DNA from: Hanleya hanleyi
Taxonomy: Eukaryota > Mollusca > Polyplacophora > Lepidopleurida > Hanleyidae
NCBI GenBank assembly: GCA_036873755.1
Contig: JAVTVY010051590.1
Span: forward strand, 124,001-188,000
Reading direction: 5' to 3'
Length of the DNA stretch: 64,000 nucleotides
Shown here: positions 44,800-57,211 of the stretch, in pieces
Layout: each line of letters begins with the position of its first letter
Numbering within the stretch: position 1 is the first letter of the stretch
The notes under the pieces: model-generated
Seen by the model: the letters and a program-made list of their open reading frames with translations, nothing else
Told to the model about the DNA's origin: nothing
The model's database searches: none
Program-made: the position numbers and the translations under genes

Positions 44800-46055
44800 T
44801 TAAAATTAAATCCTATCTGCTCCCCCGTTTGGATATGTCGCTTGAAGGATCTAACAGGCTTGCAGTAACTCGAGTGTCATTCAATCCTGAGAACGCTTCA
44901 TATAATAGTGCTTTGAAGGGATCATTAATGATAGAGAATTTTTGATTGGCTCAGTCGACTTAGACGCCGGGTTGCCGCGGTCCCGACATTGTGGCACTAT
45001 AATACGGGGTAGATATATGGACTGGTCTTCGGTGTAAACATTGGGATAAACGGACACGGTGACCCTATCTCCAGTCCCAGACTGCAAGTGGATTAGTCCA
45101 GATGCGACCATGATGTCATAATGCTATTAAATATTCATGGTATGGGCGCTCAGAACACCAAATTCAATTGAAATACGTAAGATCCTATGTAGCGACATGT
45201 ACAATTGGGAAGCATTGATAGGATATTAATTGATCAAGATTGCGAAATTGTAATCATTTCTTTTGTCGTAAAGTCGACCAGAGTCGACCCGTGATTACGT
45301 CTACTCATTCCCAAACTACATATACTCTGGCAGATTTATTTAACAATCACAAAACGTTTATCAAGGAAAGATGTATTTGTCTCTCAATCGAGCATAACGA
45401 TAAACCAAAAGTGCACTGCCAAAGTGGATAATACACCATAAAAGGTAGATTCATAGCGGATTCTAGAAGCTGCACCACCAAGCTTCTTTCAACCCTGTAG
45501 ACGAGGACTCAGGAGGTAAAAGCATTTTGGGAAAGTATTACGTCACTATTTATAAAAACTCTGGTGTTTAATGTATACGGATATTGAAAAACTCAAAATG
45601 TCTTACAGAAAAATTTGATACGAAAGGATACAGACATGTATCCACCTGGGCATTCTCGACTCTAAACTACAATCCCTATAGGACCTCACTGACCGTCTTT
45701 GTTCATTTATACATGTAGTATCGGTGTTCGAGAAAACTGTTCGCCGATACATTAATGTCAGAAGCCATAAAGCATCGATTACCTCTACTATGCTGGGGAT
45801 ATCATTCATGAGATGTTTCTTTGTTAATAGAGTTGCTTGAATACGAGCTTTCATTGAACCCACCCACTGCCCTCAGGGGCATGTCCCCACCCCAGGGCAT
45901 CTGAGCCGACCCTCATACGCCACGGATTAAGGAGTGAAACCCACATGAGCCGACCCTTAAGGAGTGAAACCCACATGAGCCGACCCTCATACGCCACGGA
46001 TTTCACCCCCATGGCGCATTGACCCCCATCGGTTCATTCACCCCCATGGGTTAGT
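44800..46055. other. Mostly gene-free; tiny RT trace near 45240-45280
   Basis: GACTTTACGACAAAAGAAATG on the minus strand, in part, matches the RT gene at about 1550. The rest is unrecognised; CATGAGCCGACCC repeats lie at 45900-46010. Confidence 0.35.
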
Positions 46056-46059
46056 TTAT

Positions 46060-46375
46060 AGGGATAGAGAGATCGTGTGCCCTTTCTATACTACTCATCG
46101 CGCACTACTCACCGCGCACGCGCAGTCGACCCATTCTACTGTAGGGTGCAAGTCTGGCCCATGGAACCTCGGGTAGCGAAAACCCCAGGTCTCTCGGGCC
46201 ACCCTCTCCCGGGCCACACCTATAGGGATAGGGAGATCGCGTGCCCTTTCTATATTACTACTCATCGTGCATGCGCAGTCGACCCATTCTACTGTAGGGT
46301 GCAAGCCTGGCCCATGGAACCTCAGGTAGCGAAAACCCCAGGTCTCTCGCCCCACCCTATCCCGCGCCACATCTA
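46060..46375 (+). repeat. Direct repeat, two copies of about 160 bp, Polinton-terminus-like
   Basis: GATCGTGTGCCCTTTCTATA, ACCCATTCTACTGTAGGGTG and GGTAGCGAAAACCCCAGG occur twice. TTTCTATACTACT at 46083-46095 equals the Polinton tip. A GGA-rich run follows. Confidence 0.75.
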
Positions 46376-46479
46376 TGCGACCCGCTGTGCAGTGAGTAAA
46401 GTGGAGGAGGAGGAGGAGGAGGAGTTGTGCAGTGAGTAAAGTGGAGGAGGAGTAGGACACGCCACGGATTATACTAGGG

Positions 46480-47062
46480 AGATCTATGTGAAATTTGGTA
46501 ACACAATATATCAACAACATATAAATATTCCAATGGGTACAAATTGTGCACCTCTTTTGGCTGACTATATCTGTTCTCTTTTGAATACGACTATATGCAG
46601 ACGCTTTCAAAAACCTATCATTACCGTTCTCATTCACCAAACGCCATACAGACGATCTTCTCGTTGTGGATAAACGCTATAAAAATGACGAAGTGAAGGA
46701 TATATATCCACCTTCACTGGATTTGATTGAAACTACAGATATCCCTAACGGGATTTAGACCTATATCTCTATTAGAATGAAACGGGCCTTCTGTCTCGTC
46801 CACTGTATGACAAAAGAGACGATTACAATTTCGACATCGTAAACTATCCCTATCTGGACAGTAATATTCTAGTGGCACCTGCATATATGGTATGCATATC
46901 TCGTCGAGCAGCATTTGCTAGATCGTGTGTAAAATGGGACGATTTTAATCATTGTCAAAAAACATTATTGCAGAAACTTGTGAAACATGGCTATACCAAG
47001 GCGCCTCACTCAAAGTTCCTCAAATTTCTCGATACACATCGCGTGCTGATAGCAAAATACGA
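46480..47062 (+). pseudogene. Reverse transcriptase fragment with both catalytic boxes region
   Basis: VKFGNTIYQQHINIPMGT and NCAPLLADYICSLL give the box before the active site. The YIDD region (46650) reads out of frame as TPYRRSS. Further frames give AYMVCISRRAAFARSCV and KFLKFLDTHRVLIAKYE. Several frameshifts. The copy is interrupted at 47062 and its tail resumes at 47570. Confidence 0.75.
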
Positions 47063-47569
47063 GCCACAGGCCCGCAAAACAAGAGTTTTGGGGGTGTGGG
47101 CGGTGGTATTAGGGTGAAGTGTCGAAATATGGGGTCTCTCTATATAACCCCATGCTTTATATAAATCAACATAAAGGTGAGAAACGGACTTTGGGTGAAT
47201 CGAGAAATAAACGGTTTACCGCCAAACAAAATACATCAGCATATTCTACAAGTATCACTTTATATATTCCCGTCGTCAAATTAGTAAATTTGTGCAATTT
47301 TTTACCTTTGCCGGGCGATTCAAAATCCAACGTAAGTGTCCATCCATCTAGGAACAGTTAGATTATGGCGGGCTTCGTTCTCAATTCTGATTGGTCAGTC
47401 GCGACAGCTGATCAGTGCGTTACCTCTCTTGCCGGAGGCGTGTCTCGACTGACCAATCAGAATTGAGAACAAACCCGCCATAATCTAAGCGAGCACATCA
47501 AAGAGACCGTTCTGTGGGAGTAATAACTGTATTGCCCCAATCTGAATGCAGGGGCTGATGTACGGAGTA
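47063..47569. mobile_element. About 0.5-kb insertion in the retroelement, with palindrome 47360-47487
   Basis: Sequence absent from other copies of the retroelement. TAGATTATGGCGGGCTTCG...GAATTGAGAAC and the complement form 45-bp arms around a 38-bp loop. No ORF recognised. Confidence 0.6.
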
Positions 47570-47860
47570 TACAGGGGCCGCATGAAATCATGTATTTCTA
47601 GATCCCCGTGATGTTCATATGAACAGTCACAATCAAAGCGTGACTGAGATATATCATTCTCTAGATAACGACTTTACAACGAAAATCATATGAATTCAAA
47701 ATACTGATCAGAGATACGGATTTGATATTATTGGAATATCATATGTCTTGTCGGCATCATTGAAAACTGTTGACCGGTTCTCTCTTGAAGGAAAGTAGTC
47801 CATGTTTATGTATAATGTGATTTTTTCTTTTTTAATTTTGTGCTAATGCTGACTATGTCG
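47570..47860 (+). mobile_element. Retroelement 3' tail
   Basis: AGGGGCCGCATGAAATCATG, GAACAGTCACAATCAAAGCG and TGTTGACCGGTTCTCTC match the tail at 1880-2090. Confidence 0.75.
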
Positions 47861-47932
47861 TGGGCTGAAATGTGGTACCGCCACTTACTGCCGGTCGAAA
47901 TGTCGCCTGTCGAAATGTTGTGGATCCGATAC

Positions 47933-48125
47933 TATATAAACTTGTGAACGCGTGGAAGAGTAATGAGTACAATAAGTGATAGTGTACTCGCTCAGCCCTC
48001 ATCAATCCGCACTAACAAGACAGACATGAGACGGAGATATAGAATTGTATGATGTGGTAGGTGTTTAGGTTCGTCTGATAAACATTCCCGCCTAATAACG
48101 AGAGAATAATTTAGTGATTAACAGG
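47933..48125 (+). promoter_or_regulatory. TATA box, putative first exon and splice donor
   Basis: TATATAAA at 47933-47940, then about 160 bp later GATTAACAG/GTAAGAAATG at 48124/48125. Confidence 0.4.
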
Positions 48126-48129
48126 TAAG

Positions 48130-49020
48130 AAATGGGTTAGCTAACCTGACGACGGCATGACGTGAAAAATATATACACTTTCTTATTACCCATGAAGTAT
48201 TGACGCCTTCGGTTTAGTCTGCTTTACTCCGTTCTTAACTCTGCACGGAACATTCCCTCATTTCTCCCTGTAGTCTCGCCTCAAACGGCGCGTCGTCTCA
48301 CGGATCAGTAGCGTCTAATTTGTAAAAACAAATTTCCAGAAAACAGAAAATAAACACCGGGACGATGTTGTTCAGTTACTTTAGTAGTGTTGAAAAGTTT
48401 GTCTCCTTCCTCAATGGGGGTTCGAGGTGCGGATAGCCATTTTTTCATCTTGAACACATATCTGGAATTAATAGGCCTATTACCTCCTATTAGATCGCAT
48501 CCTTCAAATGCTGACGACGCGTGGAATTCGACAACTGGTTGTGTATACAGAGATAATTGCACACAACGCGAGTATAAAGCGCAGGTCGGCTAGCAAGTAA
48601 TTTTCTCCGACGCCAGCTGAATTCATTTTCAACCTGCTTGCATTATTATTTGGACCCCATGCCAGATAAGAACGGGTCATATTTCTACGATTTTCTGCAT
48701 GGTTTGTCCGATAGAAGCCGATATACACGTCTACCTGTCCGGTGTTCTGCTCGAGGCAATCCATCCCCTTGTTGTGTCATGGGTTCCGGTGCTATTGGAT
48801 CTGGCGGGCGGTAGGAGGCGTGGAGACAAAATTGATTTAACTTGTCGTCAAACTCCTTAATATTTGGCTTGTTCAAAGTTCAAAGCGTTAATTCTCACAG
48901 ACAGCTTTTTCATGCATAGACTATTTTACCTCTCAGAGAACTTGCCTATATTGTCCTGTATTTCCCCGTTATGTAGCTCGTATCTCCGGGGCTCTTCCAT
49001 TAAGTCATCAATGAATTTAT
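48130..49020. other. Gene-free stretch
   Basis: Short frames on the minus strand (48504-48764, 48685-48876) without recognisable features. Confidence 0.3.
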
Positions 49021-49029
49021 GTGGCACAT

Positions 49030-49203
49030 TATAAAAGGAATATATACTAAACGCAAGAAGAATCGATTATTTGAAAGATACAGCTTATTGAACCATCAAT
49101 AGCGCGAAGAGAGGACATGCACATTTGACATTCTACTGTATAGCTCGAACCTATACCTGTACAGGAAATGGAATCATGTTGGAGTACTATAATTTAGAAC
49201 AGG
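49030..49203 (+). promoter_or_regulatory. TATA box, putative first exon and splice donor
   Basis: TATAAAA at 49030-49036 and ATTTAGAACAG/GTAAGTACC at 49202/49203, a strong donor. The only ATG in the exon opens a short frame. Confidence 0.4.
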
Positions 49204-49209
49204 TAAGTA

Positions 49210-49630
49210 CCTCTATTCCTAATTACCCATAATATTCATTGATAATTCTGGTTATTTTTATGAAAGATGATGGTGATTTTTTTAATAGAGGCATGGATGC
49301 TTTAGAAAGCTTCACAACGGTTCAGCTTTTGAACTGTTATGTATAATAGATAACTCCTTGAATCACCGTGTCTTGTGATCCTTTGAGACAATGATCCAAC
49401 TAACAGTTAGCCATGTAAACTTGGCCAACTAACAGTTACCCTGACAATGACATCGCTCTTTGCAATCATGTCACAGAAATGCTTTGCGAATAATAATTGC
49501 CTATTGCTGATGCTAAAATCATAGATTGTACCTATCTTACTTGAATGATATCTTGTGTGTGGAATTAGGGATTGATGCAAATATAATCACCTTAGATAAA
49601 CAGATGTAACTATTATCTGCCATTACCTGG
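49210..49630. other. Gene-free stretch
   Basis: Nothing recognised. Confidence 0.3.
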
Positions 49631-49669
49631 TGTGGCGGCCAATTGACTCTATAGGGAAACATTCAATAA

Positions 49670-50035
49670 AACTAGTCCGAGCTAGCCCTTCACCCAGACA
49701 ACAGTTAACTGTCTGGGATGGGAATGGGAATCCAGAGAGTCTATCACATATTAACCGTCGTCTGGGTGAAAGGATAGACAAAGCTCGGACTACGTCGATG
49801 ATCAGATACGATTGATTCTGTATCTATATATTCACAGAATTTTTGTAGTTGCAATCTTCCATCCACATGGCCCCATACAACCTTCACGCCACTGTCCCCA
49901 AACACGGTAATATACTAATCCGAGCTTCCTATGACCCTTCAGCCACACGACGGATAACTTCTGACAGATTTTCCCAGCCATAAATTATCTTTCGTTTGAC
50001 TGAAGGGGCATAAGAAGCTCGAACTATGTAATGCC
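49670..50035. repeat. Two related hairpin units
   Basis: AGTCCGAGCTAGCCCTTCAC and its loose complement at 49765-49798 surround GACAACAGTTAACTGTCTGG. A second, more decayed unit (TCCGAGCTTCCTATGACCC) lies at 49918-50030. Confidence 0.65.
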
Positions 50036-50039
50036 TAAA

Positions 50040-51965
50040 CCCATCCCCCCTAGTCCCATACACCTTAAAGCCAGTTCCGAAACACTACAATTCACCTTGC
50101 CTAAACGTCATCCACCAAGCCTCGTGGTCACCTCGTTCTAAACATTTCACACACACTCGTCATGATTCGCATTGGATGGATGGATGGATGTACTTGGGCA
50201 CTCCATCGCACCGCGATGGGCACAGGTCGTGCGAACACGCCGTGCAACCCGTTTCCCCCAACCCGCCCTACACATGATCCCTCTTAACAGTGTCACATAG
50301 ACACTGTTTAATCCCCACATTCTTATTAAACAATATACCTTCTCTTAATTCCCATATCTACAGAAGTATCACATAATATTGGATATTGAGACAAATACAA
50401 AAATCAAGGCATCTGGTAATGAGAATTGTTGACCATACCTCGACGAAATAAGGGGAGGCTATCCACGATTGAACTAGATAGACGATATAAAACATAGCTA
50501 AACTTATACCAACCTAGAATTTTCATAAATGTTTCTGCTTTAGACCACCAAAATAACAGGATGATCTGTCCTATCTCGTTTTCCTTGAAAAAATTATTTG
50601 GGACTTTGAGGTCGATTGTGTCGTCCCTACTGTTAAATATATGAACATGGTGGTTGCTTTCAGAGAGCACGAACGATCTTTAAGGTATTAGCGGTGAAAT
50701 AATCCGCTACGCGGGCATATACGCATATTTCACGTGATGTAACGTAATGATTTGACTACCGGTTTGTTGGTTGTACGCCATGGAAACAGATTAAATGGTA
50801 AACCATTCAGTAAAATTTAGGCTGTATGTGCGAAAATGCTTTCGCAAATTCCAGTGACGTTCGGCGCCCTTGCCCAACACAACGTTAACTGCACTTAATG
50901 TTCACTCCCGTTCTCGAGTGCACTGTGATGAGATAACAATTGCGTCTGTACGTCCAGCGGGTCCGGTCCTGCGGTAGGACGCGTGCGGTGGAATCATTTG
51001 TCTCATTGGTCTGGATATCACTTGTTTGAAAGCCCGGACCATACCGTGACACTGTCACATAGACAGACTGAAATATAAAGAATAAAGATGGATACCGGTT
51101 ATGCAATGTGAATGGATATTTAAGTTTAAGGTATCGGTATCTTAGTCTACAAATTCCTTCCAATCGGCTATAATAGTCTTCATGGAACCGACGTTAACCT
51201 GCATTCGGTTCTCTCACTGTGCTACAGAGTTACTCGCAGTATAGTGTATAGCTTTATCGCTGATGACATAGCCTTTCCATCAGACTGCCGAAGAGCGGAT
51301 TTTGGACATACCCGATCCTCAGAGGGCGTCGAGTGCAACTTATCGCGGAAAACGAAAACGGAAACTCCTAGCTCCGAAATCGATGGACACTCGTGCCCAA
51401 TTTAGGGGGCAGTCGGCCCGAAATCGTGGAAGACATGATCGAACAACGCTTCAAAAGTTAGAATTTATATATATAGATTTGATTGTGGATTGTTTGACAG
51501 CAAATGACCTTTGAGATGAGTTTTAGTGCCATTTTTAAAATATATTATGTGTTTCATTTGAATGTCCTTTGATATAATTTGATAGGCTCTTGTTACCTGC
51601 CAAACAAATTATTTCTGAACGTTTCATATTAACAATAGATCATGTTTGTATAGATTGCGGTTCTCTGGTCATAATTCTCAAATACATACACAATTTCATC
51701 TAGTACGGTTCAGCTAACTGCATGTTCTCATACACTGTTGCGTCCTAATTCAGATGCGGATTTTACTATAGGGATTGGCATCTAGTTTTCTTCGTCTCGC
51801 GATGTAGAACACGATGGGAGGGTTCTCGAAGCCATGAGGTGAAATTGTTTGAAAAGTTCAGGTACGTCTGACCATGTTAGGTCCATACTAGCGCAGTGGA
51901 CAATGTTGGTCCCACTGGGACACCCGCTCATGGACATTTTAGGATGTATTTTAAAAATTTCTATA
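50040..51965. other. Mostly gene-free; short Polinton unit at 51765-51945
   Basis: GATGTAGAACACGATGGGAG and GCGCAGTGGACAATGTTGG at 51800-51920 repeat the inner array of the neighbouring Polinton outside its boundary. A GATGGATGGATG run lies at 50175. Confidence 0.4.
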
Positions 51966-51972
51966 ATATTTT

Positions 51973-54900
51973 AGTAGTATAGAAATGTGAAATTGAGGTC
52001 TCTTTAGGGGCAGAAAACTCTTTGAACATTTCCTGGTTAACTCCCCTGAATCGCACATTTCTGCCCCTAAAGAGACCTCAATTTCCCCTTTTACTACTTA
52101 TCAAATTGACGTCACTATGACGTCACATCCGGTCATGTGACATCCGGGATAACTCTGTTGACCCATTTCCTGGTTATCTCCCCTGATTCGAACATTTCTG
52201 CCCCTAAATACGGGTCCAGATGCTCTTCAGTCACCTCAATGCTAATTGATATCTCCGGGCATGTCCGGTGACGTGGGAAATCCCCTTTTGGCATCGATCG
52301 TGTTGCCATCTGGATGCAAGGAAGACAACTCTGACTAGGCAAAACCTCTGTGGGCCAAATTCCGGGTGATCTCCTCTGATTGGAACACTTGCATGTTAAT
52401 CTATGCGGGAAATGCATGTATGGGATAAGGGTGGTCATTTTTTTTCTTGCGGATTTTACAATGGGGTGTGGCATCTTGTTTTCTTCGTCTCGCGATGTAG
52501 AACACGATGGGAGGAGTCTCGAAGCCATGCGGTGAATTTTTTTGAAAAGTTCAGGTAGGTCTGGCCATGTTTGGTCCGTACTGGCGCAGTGGACAATGTT
52601 GGTCCCACTGGAAAACCCACTCATGGACATTTGCGGTATGGGTTGTGGCCCCTTGTTTTCTTCATCTCGATCGATGCGATGGGAGGGGTCACGTGGCCAT
52701 GCGTTGAAATTTTTTGAAAAGTTACCGTGCGCATGCGCACTGAGCAAGTAGCACTGGGGTGGACGTTTTGGGGCCTAGTAGGACTCATAGTGGTCCGCTT
52801 GGGTCGTTTGAGGTGTCACCGTGAAACACTCGTGGGGGAGCGTTCAACTGAATGGGAATGGACGTTTTAGGGTCGAGATGGTCCCATATTGGTCCGATTG
52901 GGTCGTATGAGGTATCAGTGTGAAGCATTCGTGGGTGTGTGGGTGTCGGGTGGGAATAGCGTTTATCTGCGCATGCGCAGTAGAAAAAGGGCATTGGAAG
53001 GGGCGTTTTGGAGTCGAAGTGGACTCATATTGGTCCGAATGGGTCGTATGAGGTATCAGTGTGAAGCATTCGTGGGGGGGGGGCGTCCATCTGGATGGGT
53101 GTGGGGTGGGAATAGCGTCTATCTGCGCATGCGCAGCAGAAAAAAAGGGTATTGGAATGGACGTTCTGAGGTCGTGACGGACCACTATTGGCCCGATTGG
53201 GCCGTATGAGGTGTCATCGTGAAGCATTTTTTGGGGACCATCCGCGTGTGTCGTCCGTTTTCAACATTCTGCGCATGCGCAGACAGGAAATTGTGGGAAA
53301 AGGGCATTGGAAGGGACGTTTTGGGGTCGAGGTGAACCCATAATGGTCCGAATTGGTCATGGGAGGTATCAGTGTGAAGCTCTCATGGGGGAGCGTCCAA
53401 CTGGATGGGTGTGGGGTAGGGATATCGTCTATCTGCGAAAAAGCGCATGGGAATGGACGTTTTGAGATAGAGATAGCCCCATAGTGGTCCGATTGGGCCG
53501 TATGAGGCCTTATTTTGAAGTTCTCTTGGGGTAGCGTCGGATAGGACTGGTGTCTAGTCCGGTTACATCATTCTGCGCATGCGCAGTCTGGCCGTTGTAT
53601 AGAAAGTAGGCATCTTAGGGGTGCGTGGGGGTGTCTTTGAGGGGCTGAGGGACCATTCTTGCTCCTAATAGGCCGTGTATGGTGTCAAAGTCAAGCTCTC
53701 GTGGGGTTGACACACGTGCGTGCACGCACTCGCTCACTCACCGTACTTAGTGCGTCCATGCGTTAAAACGGGCGATGGGCACGCCTCACGGGTCATGTGG
53801 ACCACGGATGGTCCATCTCTACCCCAAACACCTTTCTTCACACCCGTGAAATGCCCACTTTCGCTACTACTCCTACTGATGACGTGGACATGCCTTAAGT
53901 CGTCGTCAGCACCACGAGAGCTTGACTTTGACACCCTACACGGCCTATTAGGACCAATAATGGTCCCTCAGTCACTCAAACACACCCCCACGCACCCCTA
54001 AAAATGCCTACTTTCTATACAACGGCCAGACTGCGCAAGCGCAGAATGATGTAACCGGACTAGACACCAGTCCAATCCGACGCTACCCCAGGAAAACTTC
54101 AAAATAAAGCCTCATACGGGCCAATCGGACCCATATGGGTCCATCTCGACCCCAAAACGTCCCTTCCCATGCCCTTTTCGCACAATTCCCTGTCTGCGCA
54201 TGCGCAGAATGTTGAAAACGGACGACACACTAACCCAGTCGGATCGTCCCCAACGAATGCTTCACGATGACACCTCATACGGCCCAATCGGACCAATAGT
54301 GGTCCGTCACGACCTCAGAACGTCCATTCCAATACACTTTTTCTACTGCGCATGCGCAGATAGACGCTATTCCCACCCCACACCCATCCAGATGGACGCT
54401 CCCCCACGAATGCTTCACACTGATATCTCATACGACCCAATCGGACCAATATGGGACCATCTCGATCCTAAAACGTCCATTCCCATGCCGTTTGTCTACT
54501 GCGCATGCACAGAATGACGTCAGTTCCACCCCACACGCATCCAGTTGAACGCTCCCCCACGAGTGCTTCACGATGACACCTCAAACGACCCAAGTGGACC
54601 ACTATGAGTCCTACTAGGCCCCAAAACGTCCAACCCAGTGCTACTTGACCAAATTTCAACGCATGGCCTCGAGACAAGGGGCCACAACCCATACCGTAAA
54701 TATCCGTGAGTGGGTTTCCCAGTGGGACCAACATTGTCCACTGCGCCAGTATGGACCTAACATGGCCTAACATGACCTACCTGAACTTTTCAAGAAATTT
54801 CACCGCTGGCTTCGAGACCCCTCCCATCGTGTCCTACATAGCGAGACGAAGAAAACAATATGCCACAGCCCATAGTAAAATCCGCAAGAAAAATAAATGA

Positions 54901-55526
54901 CCACCCCTATCCCATACATGCATTCCCCGTATAGATTAACATGCAAATGTTCGAATCAGGGGAGATCAACCGGAATTTGGCCCACAGAGGTTTCGCCTAG
55001 TCAGAGTTGTCTTCCTTGCATCCAGATGGCAGCACGATCGATGCCAAACGCGGATTTTTCACAGCAAGCGCCGCCATTTTGTCTGTTTACAATTTGCGGA
55101 GACATACTGGACACGACACGCTCGACCCTGTGGTCGCACTGATCATAGACTCGTAATAATAACGTCGTACAACACCTATATGTTATCTTCATCACTGTAA
55201 ATCTTACTTCCTTCGGACGTGACGTCATCGGACATGCTCGACGATATCAATTAGCATTGAGGTGACTGAAGAGCATCTGGGCCCGTATTTAGGGGCAGAA
55301 ATGTTCGAATCGGGCGAGATAATCAGGAAATGGGTCAACAGAGTTATCCCGGATGTCACAAGACCGGATGTGACGTCATAGTGACGTCAATTTGATAAGT
55401 AGTAAAAAGGGAAATTGAGGTCTCTTTAGGGGCAGAAATGTGCGATTCAGGGGGAGATAACCAGGAATTGTTCAAACAGAGTTATCTGTCCCTAAAGAGA
55501 CCTCAATTTCACCTTTCTATACTACT
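51973..55526. mobile_element. Complete non-autonomous Polinton (3554 bp), giant inverted repeat
   Basis: Tips AGTAGTATAGAAA (51973-51985) and TTTCTATACTACT (55514-55526) are exact complements. TATTTT flanks both sides (51967-51972, 55527-55532), a 6-bp target duplication as expected for Polintons. Arms of about 1.7 kb (to 53704 and from 53915) consist of TGACGTCA-bearing terminal sequence and the tandem units. The roughly 210-bp loop has TCACTCACCG-type sequence as in Polinton B. No gene. Confidence 0.9.
51990..52082. repeat. Hairpin at the Polinton tip
   Basis: TGAGGTCTCTTTAGGGGCAG and its complement around a 46-bp loop; mirrored at 55415-55510. Confidence 0.85.
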
Positions 55527-55534
55527 TATTTTAC

Positions 55535-56255
55535 TCTCAAAAACATCAAAACAACGTTTCCAAAATTTAGTGGAAAAAAATCTAACCCAGTTTGATTTGC
55601 CAAAATGGTGTCGGGCGGGATGATCTTATCATTTGCCGTCGTACCTCGGAAAAATGGTGGGAAATGTATGCTGATCTTTTTTATATGTTTGAGTGGAAAG
55701 GCCTGGCTACCTATATCGTGGATCCTTTGTGGTGGCGAATATTAGAGATTCTATAACACTTGTGTCAATAACATCGAGCTAACCAGTGCAATAATTACAA
55801 GATTTACCACGGTTATGTGAAATGTACATGTGTCAAGTGCAGGTGTTCATTAGGAGATTCCATTTTACAAGTCGGATGAGGAAAGGGACGTCTGCTTTCA
55901 TACAAGTAACAATCGAATAAAACAAACAAATAAATTACAAGGTGAAATTTCCTTGTCAAGTTTAACTTGTTTCTATCGGGAAATTGATTAACAAAGCGAC
56001 ACAAATAGGCATATATCCACGTAATTTCCCAGCAGCTGACTCAGCTGACAACATCACTCCCCATTTGAGAGACCACATAAACTCGTCTACTGACATTGGC
56101 ACGATGCCAACCGAGACTGGAGCATCGTCCCAACATCAGTGGACGAGTTTTTTTCAAAAACGGGGAGAAAGGTTGTCAAAGTTTAAATATGTTTTCAACC
56201 TTTCATTGTAATCTTTGTTGATAATCAATTTGAGTAGTGCAATAGAATAGAAATA
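55535..56255. other. Gene-free stretch
   Basis: Nothing recognised. Confidence 0.3.
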
Positions 56256-56258
56256 ATG

Positions 56259-56412
56259 TTTTCATGGGCGTGCTAAATCGTTATTTTAGCCACGGTTAGA
56301 GTGGGAAAGTTTATAAATTTTAGGGCGCGGGCTTCGCCCTTGCCCTAAAATATAAACTTTCCCACACTAACCGTGCGTAAAATAACGATTTAGCACGCTT
56401 ATGAAAACATTA
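56259..56412. repeat. Palindrome with 65-bp arms
   Basis: TGTTTTCATGGGCGTGCTAAA pairs with the right end, in part, and the centre reads GGGCGCGGGCTTCGCCCTTG. Confidence 0.9.
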
Positions 56413-56414
56413 TT

Positions 56415-57205
56415 TCTTAAGTATAATTTTCTGAAGATGTGCTCAGCAAATTTACTACAAAAGTAAGGCCGTTTGAGTGGTGTGTAACCTATGAGAGCGA
56501 GGGGAAATTCCCCGTCATCTGACAGTATTGAAAATTCGGGAATTCTCATTCGTATAGTTTTCATTTGGGACTTGCGAACGGTTCCGACCATTTGTTTTCT
56601 GCCGCAAATGAAATATTTCAGAACCCTCGTTCGTATAGTTTTCACTGGAAGTTGTCGAGGTTCCCGACCACTTCTGTCTGTCACAATTGAAAGATTCGGG
56701 AACCCTCGTTCGGTGAACTCAAAAGAAATGGTAAGATAAGATAAGGAGTCCGATTTTCGCGATTTTCCATACTTTTTTTTATGAAATTTCCGTATTTGTC
56801 ATCACGGAAAGATTATTTCCATATTTCGCACGGGTGGTTTTGTCATCAATTGTCGCCAACTACAGGGCGATGTGTCCAGAATGTAATCCCAATGATCTTT
56901 TTCCGATCAGTGTATCTAAACACTAAATTTGGAAGTAATGCTTCAACCTTTTATCACTTTGGCGGCAAACGATACGACATGCACATTACAGAAAAAACTT
57001 CTGAGCTACATCCACGTACATATCTCGATGTACATATATTAAATGCACAGGTTTCTGGCACTCATGTCGGAGCCGTTATCAAAAGATCTTTTAAATTTTC
57101 TAAAATTCTCAACAAATCTTCAGCTAGATTATCCGTTTCCATGAATGACCGAATGCCATGACAATACATATGGTAATTGTTTACGAATTGCCATGGAGGC
57201 TAGAA
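56415..57205. other. Gene-free stretch with one unassigned 126-codon open frame
   Basis: An open frame at 56781-57161 (+) has no recognisable motif. TTCGTATAGTTTTCA occurs twice near 56550 and 56630. Confidence 0.3.
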
Positions 57206-57211
57206 AGCGTC

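Noticed and set aside
45240..45431. 63-codon plus-strand frame
   Set aside because: Its start is antisense to an RT fragment and the rest has no recognisable feature.
46083..46095. TTTCTATACTACT as the end of another Polinton
   Set aside because: No partner tip or target duplication was found, and the word also occurs inside terminal repeats (63690).
52844..53227. Frames of 100-130 codons in the Polinton arms
   Set aside because: They arise from the tandem terminal units in both orientations and have no protein family signal.
56781..57161. 126-codon open frame as a gene
   Set aside because: No motif, no neighbour context and no sign of splice sites; length is possible by chance in AT-rich DNA.
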